A DNA stretch of 64,000 nt from Streptomyces sp. HPF1205 (GTDB lineage Bacteria; Actinomycetota; Actinomycetes; Streptomycetales; Streptomycetaceae). The notes under the pieces were generated by a model, which saw nothing but the letters and a program-made list of their open reading frames with translations, was not told where the DNA came from and did no database searches. Position 1 is the stretch's first letter. Every line of letters starts with the position of its first letter. The position numbers and the translations under genes were made by a program. The stretch lies in NCBI RefSeq assembly GCF_020400825.1, contig NZ_JAINVH010000039.1, positions 16,590 to 80,589 on the forward strand. The letters run 5' to 3'. This document shows positions 45,525 through 53,863 of the stretch, piece after piece.

Positions 45525-46475
45525 TCACGCCGTGGCCCGGCTCGCGCGCTCGGCGAAGGTGCGGAGCTGGTCGATCAGCGCCTGGGGTGACCGGACGCGG
45601 AACGGGAGGTCGGTCATCAGCAGCCGGACGGCCATCCAGTCGAGGCGGTCGGCGTCCACGCGCCAGCGGGAGGTGCCGTCCGGGAGGGACTCGACGTCCC
45701 CGGGGGCCTGGCCGAGGTGCGACCTGAGCAGGTCGGCGGGGGCGTCGAAGTCGATGACCGCGGAGGCGGTGGGCCACAGGTCGCGCAGTTTGGCCTGGAC
45801 GAACTGCGCCGCGTCGGCGGCGGGGAGTTCGCGCGGGGTGGCGCGCGCGCCCGTCGCGGTGAGGCCGGTGAGCCGGTCGACCCGGAAGATGCGCCAGTCG
45901 TCGCGCTCCAGGTCCCAGGCAACCAGGTACCAGCGGCGGCCGGTGGCGACGAGCCGCTGGGGTTCGGCGTGGCGGCTCGTGCGGGCCCCGTCCCCGGCGC
46001 GGTAGGAGAAGCGGACGCGCTCGCGGTTGGCGATGGCGGCGGCCAGGGCGGTCAGCGCGGCGGGCTCCACGCGCGGGCCGCCGCCGGCCATCGTCACCAC
46101 GGCGGAGCCCAGCGCGCCGACGCGGTACCGCAGCCGTGACGGCAGCACCTGCTCCAGCTTGGTCAGCGCGCGCAGCGACGCCTCCTCGATGCCGTGCACC
46201 GCGCTGCCCGCCGCCGCGCGCAGGCCGACCGCGATGGCGACCGCCTCCTCGTCGTCCAGCAGCAGCGGCGGCATCGCCTTCCCCGCCACCAGGCGGTAGC
46301 CGCCCATCGCGCCCATCGTGGCCTCGACCGGATAGCCGAGTTCGCGCAGCCGGTCCACGTCCCGCCGGATGGTGCGGGTGCTCACCCGGAGGCGGTCGGC
46401 CAGCTCCGTGCCCGACCACTCCCTCGGGGTCTGCAGCAAGGAGAGCAGGCTCAGCAGTCGTGCCGGTGTGTCCAT
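45525..46475 (-). CDS. WYL-domain transcriptional regulator (YafY type)
   Basis: A 316-residue regulator with an N-terminal helix-turn-helix (LADRLRVSTRTIRRDVDRLR near residues 22-41) and a WYL domain (RRWYLVAWDLERDDWRIFRVDR near 175-196), followed by a C-terminal extension. The start is ATG 46475; ATG 46478 or 46508 are possible, but the last would put a palindrome (46502-46518) in the gene. It is divergent from a drug-efflux gene, with about 100 bp between starts, and most likely controls it. The ligand is unknown. Confidence 0.88.
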   Translation of the reverse strand: MDTPARLLSLLSLLQTPREWSGTELADRLRVSTRTIRRDVDRLRELGYPVEATMGAMGGYRLVAGKAMPPLLLDDEEAVAIAVGLRAAAGSAVHGIEEASLRALTKLEQVLPSRLRYRVGALGSAVVTMAGGGPRVEPAALTALAAAIANRERVRFSYRAGDGARTSRHAEPQRLVATGRRWYLVAWDLERDDWRIFRVDRLTGLTATGARATPRELPAADAAQFVQAKLRDLWPTASAVIDFDAPADLLRSHLGQAPGDVESLPDGTSRWRVDADRLDWMAVRLLMTDLPFRVRSPQALIDQLRTFAERASRATA

Positions 46476-46501
46476 CATGCCGTCCAGGGTCGGGCCGATG
46501 T

Positions 46502-46518
46502 AGGACATGATCTGTCCT
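46502..46518. promoter_or_regulatory. Palindromic operator candidate between WYL and efflux genes
   Basis: AGGACA-TGATC-TGTCCT, 6-bp perfect arms with a 5-bp spacer, 55 bp before the efflux gene start and 27 bp before the regulator start. It fits a shared site for the divergent pair. Confidence 0.55.
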
Positions 46519-46572
46519 GCATGCCGCCTAGCGTAGGTCCTGCCAGACGGAAGACACAGGCAGGAGACCTGG

Positions 46573-48033
46573 ATGAGTACCGACCTCGGGGCCCGTACCG
46601 CCCCCGACCGCAAGCGCTGGATCGCCCTCGCCGTCGTCATGACGGCGAGCTTCATGGACCTGGTCGACGCGACCATCGTCAACATCGCTGTCCCGAGCAT
46701 CCGGCGCGACACCGGCGCGGGCTTCAGCGCGATCCAGTGGATAACGGCCGGTTACGCGCTGGCGTTCGCCGTCGGCCTGATCACCGGCGGGCGGCTCGGC
46801 GACATCCACGGCCGCAAGCGGGTCTTCCTGATCGGCACGGCCGGCTTCACGGCCGCGTCGGTGCTGTGCGGGGTGGCGGCGGACCCGGGGATGCTGGTGG
46901 CCACCCGGCTGCTGCAGGGCGCGGCCGCCGCGCTGATGGTGCCGCAGGTGCTGTCGATCATCCACGCCACCTTCTCCGGCGAGGAGCGCGGCAAGGTCTT
47001 CGGCATGTTCGGCGCGGTCATCGGACTCGCGGCCGTCACCGGGCCGCTGCTGGGCGCGCTGCTGACCCAGTGGAACGTCCTCGGGCTGCAGTGGCGGCCG
47101 ATCTTCCTGATCAACCTGCCCGTCGGCATCGCCGGCCTGGTCCTCGGCCGCCGGTTCATCGAGGAGTCCAGGGCCCCGCGCGCGCTCGGGCTGGACCTGG
47201 TCGGCGTCGCGCTGGCCACCGCCGGCCTGCTGGCGCTGATGTACCCGCTGGTCCAGGGCCGGGAGAACGGCTGGCCGCTGTGGGGCTACGCGATGATGGC
47301 CGGCGGGCTGGCGGTACTCGCCGGGTTCGTCCGCTACGAGCGGGCCAAGAAGGACAGGGACGGGTCCCCGCTGGTCGAGCTCTCCTTGTTCCGGGCGCGC
47401 AGCTTCGCCGCCGGAATCGGCGTCCAGCTGGTCTTCGGCATCGCGTGCGGCGTCTTCTTCCTGGTCTGGACGCTCTACATGCAGGTGGGACTGGGCTGGT
47501 CGCCGCTGCACGCGGGGCTGACCGGACTGCCGTTCACGGTCGCCTGCTCCGCCTCGGCCGGCCTGTCGGTGCAGTTGCTGGTGCCCCGCTTCGGCCGCCG
47601 GGTGCTCCAGGGCGGCGCGCTGACCACGGCCGCCGGCGCCCTGCTCTACGTGGGCGAGTCCGCGCGGTACGGCCAGTCGGTCCACTCCTGGCAGATGGCC
47701 CTGCCGCTGCTGGTGATGGGCGCCGGGATGGGCATGGTCTTCTCCCCGCTGACGGACGCGGTGCTGTCCGACGTGCCCCAGGAGCACGCGGGTTCGGCCT
47801 CCGGCCTGATCAACACGACCAACCAGCTGGGCAACGCGTTCGGCCTGGCGCTCGTCTCGGTCGCGTTCACCGGCTCCACCGTGGTGCGCGCCTTCGGCCA
47901 CGCGATGCTGTGGATGGTCGGCGCGCTGGCGGTGGTCGCGCTGCTGATGAGCGCGCTGCCCAAGCGCGGCGGGCACACCGGACCGCCGGCAGGGACAAGC
48001 GAGGCCGCACGGGAGCCGGCCCTCGTCGGCTGA
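46573..48033 (+). CDS. MFS multidrug efflux protein, DHA2 (14-helix) family
   Basis: A 486-residue proton-coupled exporter with about 14 transmembrane helices. ASFMDLVDATIVNIAVPSI near residue 27 matches the family motif D1, GRLGDIHGRKRVF near 74 is motif A, and GAVIGLAAVTGPLLGALL near 157 is motif C of antiporters. ATG 46573 has GGAG 7 bases upstream. Under likely control of the divergent WYL protein. Substrate unknown; no link to the RiPP cluster is shown. Confidence 0.92.
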   Translation: MSTDLGARTAPDRKRWIALAVVMTASFMDLVDATIVNIAVPSIRRDTGAGFSAIQWITAGYALAFAVGLITGGRLGDIHGRKRVFLIGTAGFTAASVLCGVAADPGMLVATRLLQGAAAALMVPQVLSIIHATFSGEERGKVFGMFGAVIGLAAVTGPLLGALLTQWNVLGLQWRPIFLINLPVGIAGLVLGRRFIEESRAPRALGLDLVGVALATAGLLALMYPLVQGRENGWPLWGYAMMAGGLAVLAGFVRYERAKKDRDGSPLVELSLFRARSFAAGIGVQLVFGIACGVFFLVWTLYMQVGLGWSPLHAGLTGLPFTVACSASAGLSVQLLVPRFGRRVLQGGALTTAAGALLYVGESARYGQSVHSWQMALPLLVMGAGMGMVFSPLTDAVLSDVPQEHAGSASGLINTTNQLGNAFGLALVSVAFTGSTVVRAFGHAMLWMVGALAVVALLMSALPKRGGHTGPPAGTSEAAREPALVG

Positions 48034-48100
48034 GACCCGCGCGAACCGCGGGACCGGGGGCGCCTCCCGCCGGCAGGCAGGCGGTGCCCCGTCCCACCCC

Positions 48101-48139
48101 GCCGGGGACGTGGCCGATCACGGCGGCCACGTCCCCGGC
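48101..48139. terminator. Strong hairpin after the efflux gene
   Basis: A perfect 15-bp stem (GCCGGGGACGTGGCC and complement) with a 9-base loop, 67 bp after the stop codon. The rest of the 337-bp gap to 48371 holds the operator at 48342. Confidence 0.75.
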
Positions 48140-48341
48140 GGCATGAGCGGGTGGACGGAAGGTCGCCGGTCCGGGTGCCCTCGCGCCCATCCGCGAGGCA
48201 GCCGGCCCGGGTGCGCGGTACCGGCCGCGCGTACCGCCCTCTTGACGCGGCCGGGTTCTCTTGCCACGCTCACCCACCAATACGACAGCTCTCGGGCCTC
48301 CCGCAACCGACAACCTCCGCCCCCCACGTTTGCGCCGGCGA

Positions 48342-48357
48342 TTGTTAGCGCTCACAA
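48342..48357. promoter_or_regulatory. LacI-type operator candidate TTGTTAGCGCTCACAA
   Basis: A near-palindrome (7 of 8 paired positions) centred on GCGC, 14 bp before ATG 48371. The same TTGTTAGCGCTCAC core occurs before the GH3 gene at 63267, which suggests one sugar-sensing regulator controls both. Confidence 0.6.
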
Positions 48358-48370
48358 GGATGGTTTCCGT

Positions 48371-48763
48371 ATGCATACGCCTCAGGGACGATCGACGTGC
48401 GCCGCGCTGCTCGCCGCGGCCATGTCGGGCGCCGCCGCGGCGACCGCCGCAGGCGCGGTCGGGGCACGCACGGTGCGCCCCCGCCGCCGCGTGACGGACC
48501 CGCTCCTCGGCCGCGAACGCGGTGGCGCCGGCGCGGAATCGAGCCGTGCCGGCCCGGCCGGCGCGCTCACCGTCCGGCGCCGGGTGGCAGGGGCCGCGGC
48601 CGCGGGCCCGCCCGAACGGCCGACCGGCCGCCGCGTCGTACCCGACACCGCGGACACGTCCCGGCGCGGCACCGACGCGTTCCCGCGCCGGCCGGCACGT
48701 TCCCGCGCCTTCCCGGACCGACGCACGGCCCGCGTGGCCGACCGACAAGGAGGCACGACCTGA
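48371..48763 (+). CDS. Hypothetical small exported protein, coupled to the hydrolase gene
   Basis: A 130-residue frame with third-position GC like its neighbours. It has a hydrophobic Ala-rich segment (residues 11-30) like a signal peptide, then an Arg/Pro/Gly-rich part without known motifs. AAGGA lies 10 bases before ATG 48371, directly after the operator. The stop overlaps the next start as TGATG. This could be a real coupled gene, or simply leader sequence of the hydrolase mRNA. Function unknown. Confidence 0.42.
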   Translation: MHTPQGRSTCAALLAAAMSGAAAATAAGAVGARTVRPRRRVTDPLLGRERGGAGAESSRAGPAGALTVRRRVAGAAAAGPPERPTGRRVVPDTADTSRRGTDAFPRRPARSRAFPDRRTARVADRQGGTT

Positions 48764-50268
48764 TGCGACACCATGAAAGCCCGCCGACGGCGCCCGACGG
48801 CGCCGCGGGCGGGCAGGCGGAACCCCGAGTGCGCAGGCGGCCGGGCAGAGCCGTACCGGCGATCGTGGCGACGGTGCTCGCGGTGCTCGCCGCCGTCGCG
48901 GCGATGGCCCTGACCCAGCCGGCCTCGGCCGTCGACAAGTCCGCGGCCTCGGCGCCGAACGCGGCGACCTCGACGCAGCGCGGTCCCGACCCGACCATCT
49001 CGATGATCGAGGCCACCCGCGGCCCGTTCGCCACCGCCCAGTTGAGCGTGGCGCCGGGCAACGGCTTCAACGGCGGAACGGTCTACTACCCGACCGACAC
49101 CAGCCAGGGCACCTGGGGCGCGCTGGCCATCGTGCCCGGCTACAGCGCCCTGTTCGCCAACGAGGAAGCGTGGATGGGCCCCTGGCTCTCCTCCTTCGGC
49201 TTCGTCGTCATCGGCGTCGAGACCAACAGCCGCTCCGACGACGACAACGCCCGTGCCTCGGAACTCCTTTCGGCGCTGACCTGGCTGACCACGCAGAGCC
49301 CGGTCAAGGACAGGGTCGACCCGAACCGCCTGTCGGTCCTCGGGCACTCGGCCGGCGGCGCGGGGGCCATCAGGGCGGCGGAGCGCCAGCCCTCGCTGCG
49401 CGCCATGATCGGCCTGGCCCCCGGATTCCCCGGCAACAGCCTGAGCATGGCCACCGACCACGTCCCGACCCTGATCATCGGCGGTCAGAACGACGGCACC
49501 GTCACCCCCTCGTACCTCTCCAGCCTGTACGGGACGCTGCCGGCCTCCACGCAGAGCGCCTTCGCGCAGATCGCCGGGGCCGACCACGTCTACTACACGC
49601 ACGCCAACAACGTCGAGATGAAGCTCCTCATCCCCTGGCTGAAGATCTTCCTCGACAGTGACACCCGCTACACGCAGTTCCTGTGCCCCTCCCTGCCCGA
49701 CCCCAGCACCATTTCCGCGTACCAGCCCAAGTGCCCGTACGTACCCCCGGGCGGCACGACGACCGGCGGGACGACGACCGGCGGCACCACCACGGGCGGT
49801 ACGACCACGGGTGGGACCACGACCGGCGGGACGACGACTGGTGGCACGACGACTGGTGGCACGACGACCGGCGGGACCACCACCGGGGGTACGACGACGG
49901 GCGGTACGACGACCGGCGGGACCACCACCGGCGGCACCACGACCGGCGGCACGACGACGGGTGGCACCGGCAACGGCGCGTGCTCGGCCACGTACTCCAC
50001 CACCAACTCCTGGTCCGGCGGCTTCCAGGGCCAGGTCACGGTGACAGCCGGCAGCGCCGCGATCAGCGGCTGGACCGTCAAGTGGACCCTGGCCGGCGGA
50101 CAGACCGTCACCCAGGTATGGAACGGCACGCTGACCACCAGCGGATCGACCGCGACGGTCACCAACGCCTCCTACAACGGCTCCCTGGCCGCAGGAGGCT
50201 CCACCACCTTCGGGTTCCTCGCCAACGGCAGCCCGAGCACACCCACCCTCACCTGCACGAGCCCGTAA
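48763..50268 (+). CDS. Cutinase/PETase-like polyester hydrolase with cellulose-binding domain
   Basis: A 501-residue secreted enzyme: signal peptide (about 26-58), alpha/beta hydrolase (about 70-325), a (GGTTT)14 linker (330-400) and a CBM2 (about 407-501). The hydrolase resembles actinobacterial cutinases and PETases: VYYPTDTSQGTWGALAIVPG, GHSAGG with S196, D244 in GGQNDGTV, H275 in GADHVYY, and the C-terminal SDTRYTQFLCPSLPD with two Cys for a disulfide. Unlike the known enzymes, the residue after the Ser is Ala, not Met, and the clamp Trp position is Gly221. The CBM2 keeps its surface Trp residues (NSW, GWTVKW, QVWNG). ATG 48763 has AAGGAGG upstream. Likely substrates are cutin or other plant-surface esters. 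Confidence 0.85.
   Translation: MRHHESPPTAPDGAAGGQAEPRVRRRPGRAVPAIVATVLAVLAAVAAMALTQPASAVDKSAASAPNAATSTQRGPDPTISMIEATRGPFATAQLSVAPGNGFNGGTVYYPTDTSQGTWGALAIVPGYSALFANEEAWMGPWLSSFGFVVIGVETNSRSDDDNARASELLSALTWLTTQSPVKDRVDPNRLSVLGHSAGGAGAIRAAERQPSLRAMIGLAPGFPGNSLSMATDHVPTLIIGGQNDGTVTPSYLSSLYGTLPASTQSAFAQIAGADHVYYTHANNVEMKLLIPWLKIFLDSDTRYTQFLCPSLPDPSTISAYQPKCPYVPPGGTTTGGTTTGGTTTGGTTTGGTTTGGTTTGGTTTGGTTTGGTTTGGTTTGGTTTGGTTTGGTTTGGTTTGGTGNGACSATYSTTNSWSGGFQGQVTVTAGSAAISGWTVKWTLAGGQTVTQVWNGTLTTSGSTATVTNASYNGSLAAGGSTTFGFLANGSPSTPTLTCTSP
49750..49959 (+). repeat. Fourteen 15-bp units coding a Gly-Gly-Thr-Thr-Thr linker
   Basis: Each 15-bp unit encodes GGTTT; synonymous Thr and Gly codons vary between units, so protein repeats are kept while DNA identity is lower. 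It joins the hydrolase and binding domains. Confidence 0.95.
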
Positions 50269-50279
50269 GGGCGATGGCC

Positions 50280-50315
50280 TCGCGTGTGCCGGTCCGCCCG
50301 GACCGGCACACGCGA
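50280..50315. terminator. Perfect 16-bp hairpin between convergent genes
   Basis: TCGCGTGTGCCGGTCC and its complement flank the loop GCCC. It starts 12 bp after the hydrolase stop and serves the convergent DUF302 gene as well. Confidence 0.8.
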
Positions 50316-50336
50316 CGCGGGCGGGTCGCGGCGGGT

Positions 50337-50732
50337 TCAGCCGAGGGAGTCCAGGGCGGCGTCCAGGCGCCGCCGGGCCTCGTCGGCGACCGGCCGCAGG
50401 TCGGGCAGACCGCTGAGCTCGACCATCACCTGGGGATCCAGGGCCTGGACCAGGGTGCCGCCGCCGGGCTCGGCGCGGACCACCACGTTGCAGGGCAGCA
50501 GCAGCCCGATGGAGCGGTCGACGTCCAGGGCGCGCTGGGCGAGGGGCGGGTTGCAGGCGCCGAGGATGAGATACGGCTCCAGGTCGGCGCCCAGCTTCTC
50601 CTTGAGGGTGGCGCGGACGTCGATCTCGGTGAGCACGCCGAACCCCTGCTCCGCCAGCGCGCCCCGAAGGTCGCTCACCGCCTCGTCGAAGGGCGCGTCC
50701 AGCCGGACTGTCCGCCCGTAGTCGGTGGTCAT
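50337..50732 (-). CDS. DUF302 domain protein
   Basis: A 131-residue soluble protein. EAVSDLRGALAEQGFGVLTEIDV near residues 15-37, YLILGACNPPLAQRAL and IGLLLPCNVVV are the DUF302 pattern, with a conserved Cys in each of the last two. ATG 50732 has GGAGGCGAGG upstream. The family is widespread and its function is not known; some members sit near thiol or metal stress genes. It is divergent from the PaaX-like gene. Confidence 0.85.
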   Translation of the reverse strand: MTTDYGRTVRLDAPFDEAVSDLRGALAEQGFGVLTEIDVRATLKEKLGADLEPYLILGACNPPLAQRALDVDRSIGLLLPCNVVVRAEPGGGTLVQALDPQVMVELSGLPDLRPVADEARRRLDAALDSLG

Positions 50733-50923
50733 GGCCTCGCCTCCGCCGTCCAGCGGGATCCGGCGGGATCCCGTCCCGGGCACGGTATCCCCGCGGGCCG
50801 GCGGGTGGCCGCCACGCCACACCGGCCCGGCGCGTACGGGATCCGATCGGCCCACGCGCGGCTCGCCCTCGGCCCCTGACGACACCTGAATGCTCGGGCC
50901 CGCTCCTGACGGCCCTCCAGGCG

Positions 50924-50934
50924 ATGCATTGCAC
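50924..50934 (+). promoter_or_regulatory. Operator candidate ATGCATTGCAC before the PaaX-like gene
   Basis: ATGCATTGCAC lies 56 bp before the regulator start. Ten of its 11 bases recur in reverse orientation (ATGCTTTGCAC) at 51973-51983, before the efflux gene. Confidence 0.4.
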
Positions 50935-50989
50935 ATCCTTCACTGCGGTGACGGGTCCGCCATCTGTCGCCTCCGGTTAACCTGGGCCC

Positions 50990-51838
50990 GTGATCAGTGG
51001 CCAAGCCCTCGCCGTGGAAGCCGGCACCGTTCCCGAGCCGCGCACCCAGTCGCTGCTGCTGACCATGTTCGGCGTCTACCTGCTGGACCGGCCGGTGGCC
51101 GTGGCGACCGGCAGCGTGATCGCCGCTCTGGAACGGGTGGGCGCCTCGGAGGAGGCGGTACGGTCCACCGTCAACCGGATGGTCAAACGCGGCCTGCTGG
51201 TACGCCACCGGCGCGGCCGCAGAACCTACTTCAGCCTCACGCCGCGCGCCTCGAAGGTCCTCACCGACGGCCGCGACCGCGTCTGGCGCACGGGCGCGGT
51301 CAACCGCGACTGGGACGGCCGGTGGACCATGGTCGGCTTCTCGCTGCCCGAGGCCTGGCGCAGCGAGCGCCACGACCTGCGCTCCCGCCTGATCTGGGCG
51401 GGTTTCGGCCCGCTCCTCAGCGGCCTGTGGGTCGCACCGGCCGAGGTCGACGTCCTGGCGGCGGTGGCCGGCCTGGGCCTGGAGGCCCACCTGCGCGTCT
51501 TCCGCGCGCGGGTGGCCGCGCCGACCGAGGCCCGCGAAATCCTGGAACAGGCCTTCGACGTGCCCGGCATCGCCGCGCGCTACGCGGCCTTCCTGCACCG
51601 CTGGGACCGCACCGAGCCGCTGCCCGCGGAGACCTCCGGCGACGAGTTCGCCGCCCAGCTCCTGCTCCACACGGACTGGTTGAACCTCGTCCGGCAGGAC
51701 CCGCACCTGCCGGCCGAGCACCTGCCGCCCGACTGGCCGGCGGCCCGCGCGCAAACGGTCTTCCGCGGCCTGTCCCGGCGGTGGGACCGCGGCGCGGCCG
51801 CCGCCGCGGTCCGCGTGCTGGAGACGCTGCCGTTGTAG
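50990..51838 (+). CDS. PaaX-like transcriptional regulator
   Basis: A 282-residue protein with an N-terminal winged helix (ASEEAVRSTVNRMVKRGLLVR near residues 51-71) and the PaaX C-terminal body (WTMVGFSLPEAWRSERHDLRSRL then GLWVAP). PaaX binds phenylacetyl-CoA in gamma-proteobacteria; actinobacterial relatives control varied genes. No phenylacetate genes are present. The start is GTG 50990. The drug exporter gene follows 329 bp later on the same strand and shares an operator-like motif, so it is the probable target. Confidence 0.85.
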   Translation: MISGQALAVEAGTVPEPRTQSLLLTMFGVYLLDRPVAVATGSVIAALERVGASEEAVRSTVNRMVKRGLLVRHRRGRRTYFSLTPRASKVLTDGRDRVWRTGAVNRDWDGRWTMVGFSLPEAWRSERHDLRSRLIWAGFGPLLSGLWVAPAEVDVLAAVAGLGLEAHLRVFRARVAAPTEAREILEQAFDVPGIAARYAAFLHRWDRTEPLPAETSGDEFAAQLLLHTDWLNLVRQDPHLPAEHLPPDWPAARAQTVFRGLSRRWDRGAAAAAVRVLETLPL

Positions 51839-52167
51839 CTGTCGTTGTGACCGCCGCTGTAACCGCCGTTGCAGCGGCCGAGCGAGCCGCCGCGGGCGAG
51901 CGCGTGCGGACCGCCGAGCGGCGGGTGAGGGACGCCCCGGCGCCGGCCTGGCGTACCCGTTCCACCAACGCAGTGCAAAGCATTGACGGCTGTCATGGAA
52001 CCGCCCTACATTTTCGGCACCCTTCCGGCCCGGCGCCGCACTCGTCACCTTGAGGCCGCCACTCCCCCCACCCCCCTGCTCCGGCCGCTCCTCCCGGAGC
52101 GGGGCCGCTGCCCGCTGGATCCCGGCCCCGCACGCCGTTCCCCCACCCGCAACGACAGGAGACCGCT
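51839..52167. other. Intergenic region before the second efflux gene
   Basis: 329 bp. The only feature I can support is the ATGCTTTGCAC motif on the minus strand (51973-51983), 185 bp before the efflux start; ACAGGAGA lies before the GTG start. No gene seen. Confidence 0.4.
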
Positions 52168-53754
52168 GTGTCCGCCACCGTCGGCACCTCCTCCGCAACC
52201 ACGACGACCGGCCCGGGACTGACCGCCGGAACCCTCGTCGCCGGCCTGCTCGCCGTCTGCCTGGCCCAGATCGGCCTGGCCATCCCGGCCACGCTGAACG
52301 GCCTGTTCCAGACCGACCTGCATCCGGCCGGCTCCCAGCTCACCTGGATATCCGACGCCTTCCTGCTCCCCGTCGCCGTACTGGAGCTCACCTTCGGCCT
52401 CCTGGGGGACCTGTTCGGCCGCAAGCGGCTGCTGGTCGGCGGTGCCTGCCTGCTGGCGGTCGGCGAGCTGGTGAGCACCACCTCCTCCGGAATCCACCAG
52501 TTGTGGGTCGGCCAGGCGCTCGCGGGTCTCGGCGCGGCGGCGCTCTTCCCCACCTCGCTCGCGCTCCTCGCCGCCGGCACCACCTCGCCCGCGCAGCGGG
52601 CCCGGGTGATCGCGACGTGGGCCGCGCTGCTGTCCACCGGCGGATTCCTGGCTCCGCTGCTGGGCGGGATCACCGCGACCTACGGCTCCTGGCGCTGGTC
52701 GTTCATCGTCGTGACCGTCATCGCGGCGCTCAGCGCGGCCGTGAGCGCGGCGTTCGCGACCGACTCGCGCGCCCCCGAGGGCCGCTCGCTCGACCCCGCC
52801 GGGCAACTGACCATCGGCCTGGGCCTGTTCGCCCTCCTCTACGCCATCATCCAGGGCCCGGAGGACGGATGGGGGTCGCCGCCCATCGTGACCGCGTTCG
52901 TCCTGGCGGCGGTGTTCGTGGCGGTCTTCGTGTTCGCCGAGCGGCGGGCGAGATCGCCGCTGCTGCGGCTGGAACTGTTCCGCAACCGGGCCTTCGCGGT
53001 GGCGTCGGTGGTGGCCGTGGTGGGCATGTTCGCCTTCCTCGGCACGGCCTACGCCGTCAGCATCAGGCTCGGCGCCATCCAGGACCAGCGGCCGATGCGC
53101 ACCGGCCTGGCGTTCCTGCTGCTCAACGGAGTAGCGCTGGTCATGCTCCCGGTGACGGAACGTCTGCTGCGCACGGTGACGCCGAGACTGCTGCTGGCGG
53201 CCGGGCTGGTGCTGATGGCCGCGGGCGACTACTGGGCGGCGACGCTCCACATCACCGACCGCTCGTTCCTCTCGCTGATCGTGCCGCTCGGCCTGGTGGG
53301 TCTGGGCTTCGCCGTCACCGTCTCCTCCATCACCGCCACGGCCGTCAACACCGTCCCGCTCGGACTGGCCGGCATGGCGAGCGCCGCCACGAACCTGCTG
53401 CGCGACTTCGGCTTCACCCTCGGCCCCGCGATCATCGGCGCGGTCGCGCTGAGCCGCGCGGCCGACGGCTTCTCGGGCGCTCTCCACTCCTCCGAGCTCC
53501 CGGCGCCGCTGAAGGGCGCGGGAGGCGCGATCCTCCACCAGGGCGGTCCGCTGGCGGTCAACGGGGCCTCGGCGGCCGATCCCCACCTGGCCCGGCTCCA
53601 CCCGATGGCCCTGGACGCCCTCGGACACGGTTACGCCGTGGGGTTCGTCGTCTGCGGCTGCGCCGCGCTCTTCTCGGCCGTGCTGGCCGTGGTCGCCCTG
53701 CGCGGCCGCTCGGCGGGAGGTCCGGAGGAAGCCCTCCCTGATCCAGCGCTGTGA
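52168..53754 (+). CDS. MFS multidrug efflux protein, DHA2 family
   Basis: A 528-residue exporter with about 14 transmembrane helices. Motif A is LLGDLFGRKRLLV near residue 85; ATLNGLFQTDLHPAGSQLTWI near 50 corresponds to the family motif near helix 1. A long loop (about 440-490) precedes the last helices. The GTG start at 52168 has ACAGGAGA 6 bases upstream. It lies downstream of the PaaX-like regulator. Substrate unknown. Confidence 0.88.
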   Translation: MSATVGTSSATTTTGPGLTAGTLVAGLLAVCLAQIGLAIPATLNGLFQTDLHPAGSQLTWISDAFLLPVAVLELTFGLLGDLFGRKRLLVGGACLLAVGELVSTTSSGIHQLWVGQALAGLGAAALFPTSLALLAAGTTSPAQRARVIATWAALLSTGGFLAPLLGGITATYGSWRWSFIVVTVIAALSAAVSAAFATDSRAPEGRSLDPAGQLTIGLGLFALLYAIIQGPEDGWGSPPIVTAFVLAAVFVAVFVFAERRARSPLLRLELFRNRAFAVASVVAVVGMFAFLGTAYAVSIRLGAIQDQRPMRTGLAFLLLNGVALVMLPVTERLLRTVTPRLLLAAGLVLMAAGDYWAATLHITDRSFLSLIVPLGLVGLGFAVTVSSITATAVNTVPLGLAGMASAATNLLRDFGFTLGPAIIGAVALSRAADGFSGALHSSELPAPLKGAGGAILHQGGPLAVNGASAADPHLARLHPMALDALGHGYAVGFVVCGCAALFSAVLAVVALRGRSAGGPEEALPDPAL

Positions 53755-53795
53755 ACCGACGGCCGTCACGCGGCGGACCGACGTCCACGGCGGCC

Positions 53796-53849
53796 GGCCA
53801 CCGTCCCCCGAACCCATGACCTGGCCACCGTCCCCCGACCCCATGACCC
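53796..53849. repeat. Two tandem 27-bp repeats before a hydrolase gene
   Basis: GGCCACCGTCCCCCGA is followed by the nearly identical rest of each unit; the two 27-bp units (53796-53822 and 53823-53849) differ at 2 positions. They end 14 bp before the next start codon and lie in its untranslated leader. Role unknown. Confidence 0.8.
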
Positions 53850-53863
53850 GCGGGAGCCGCATC

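Noticed and set aside
49750..49959. Possible CRISPR or VNTR array
   Set aside because: The units code for GGTTT in frame and have no spacers; it is a linker between protein domains.
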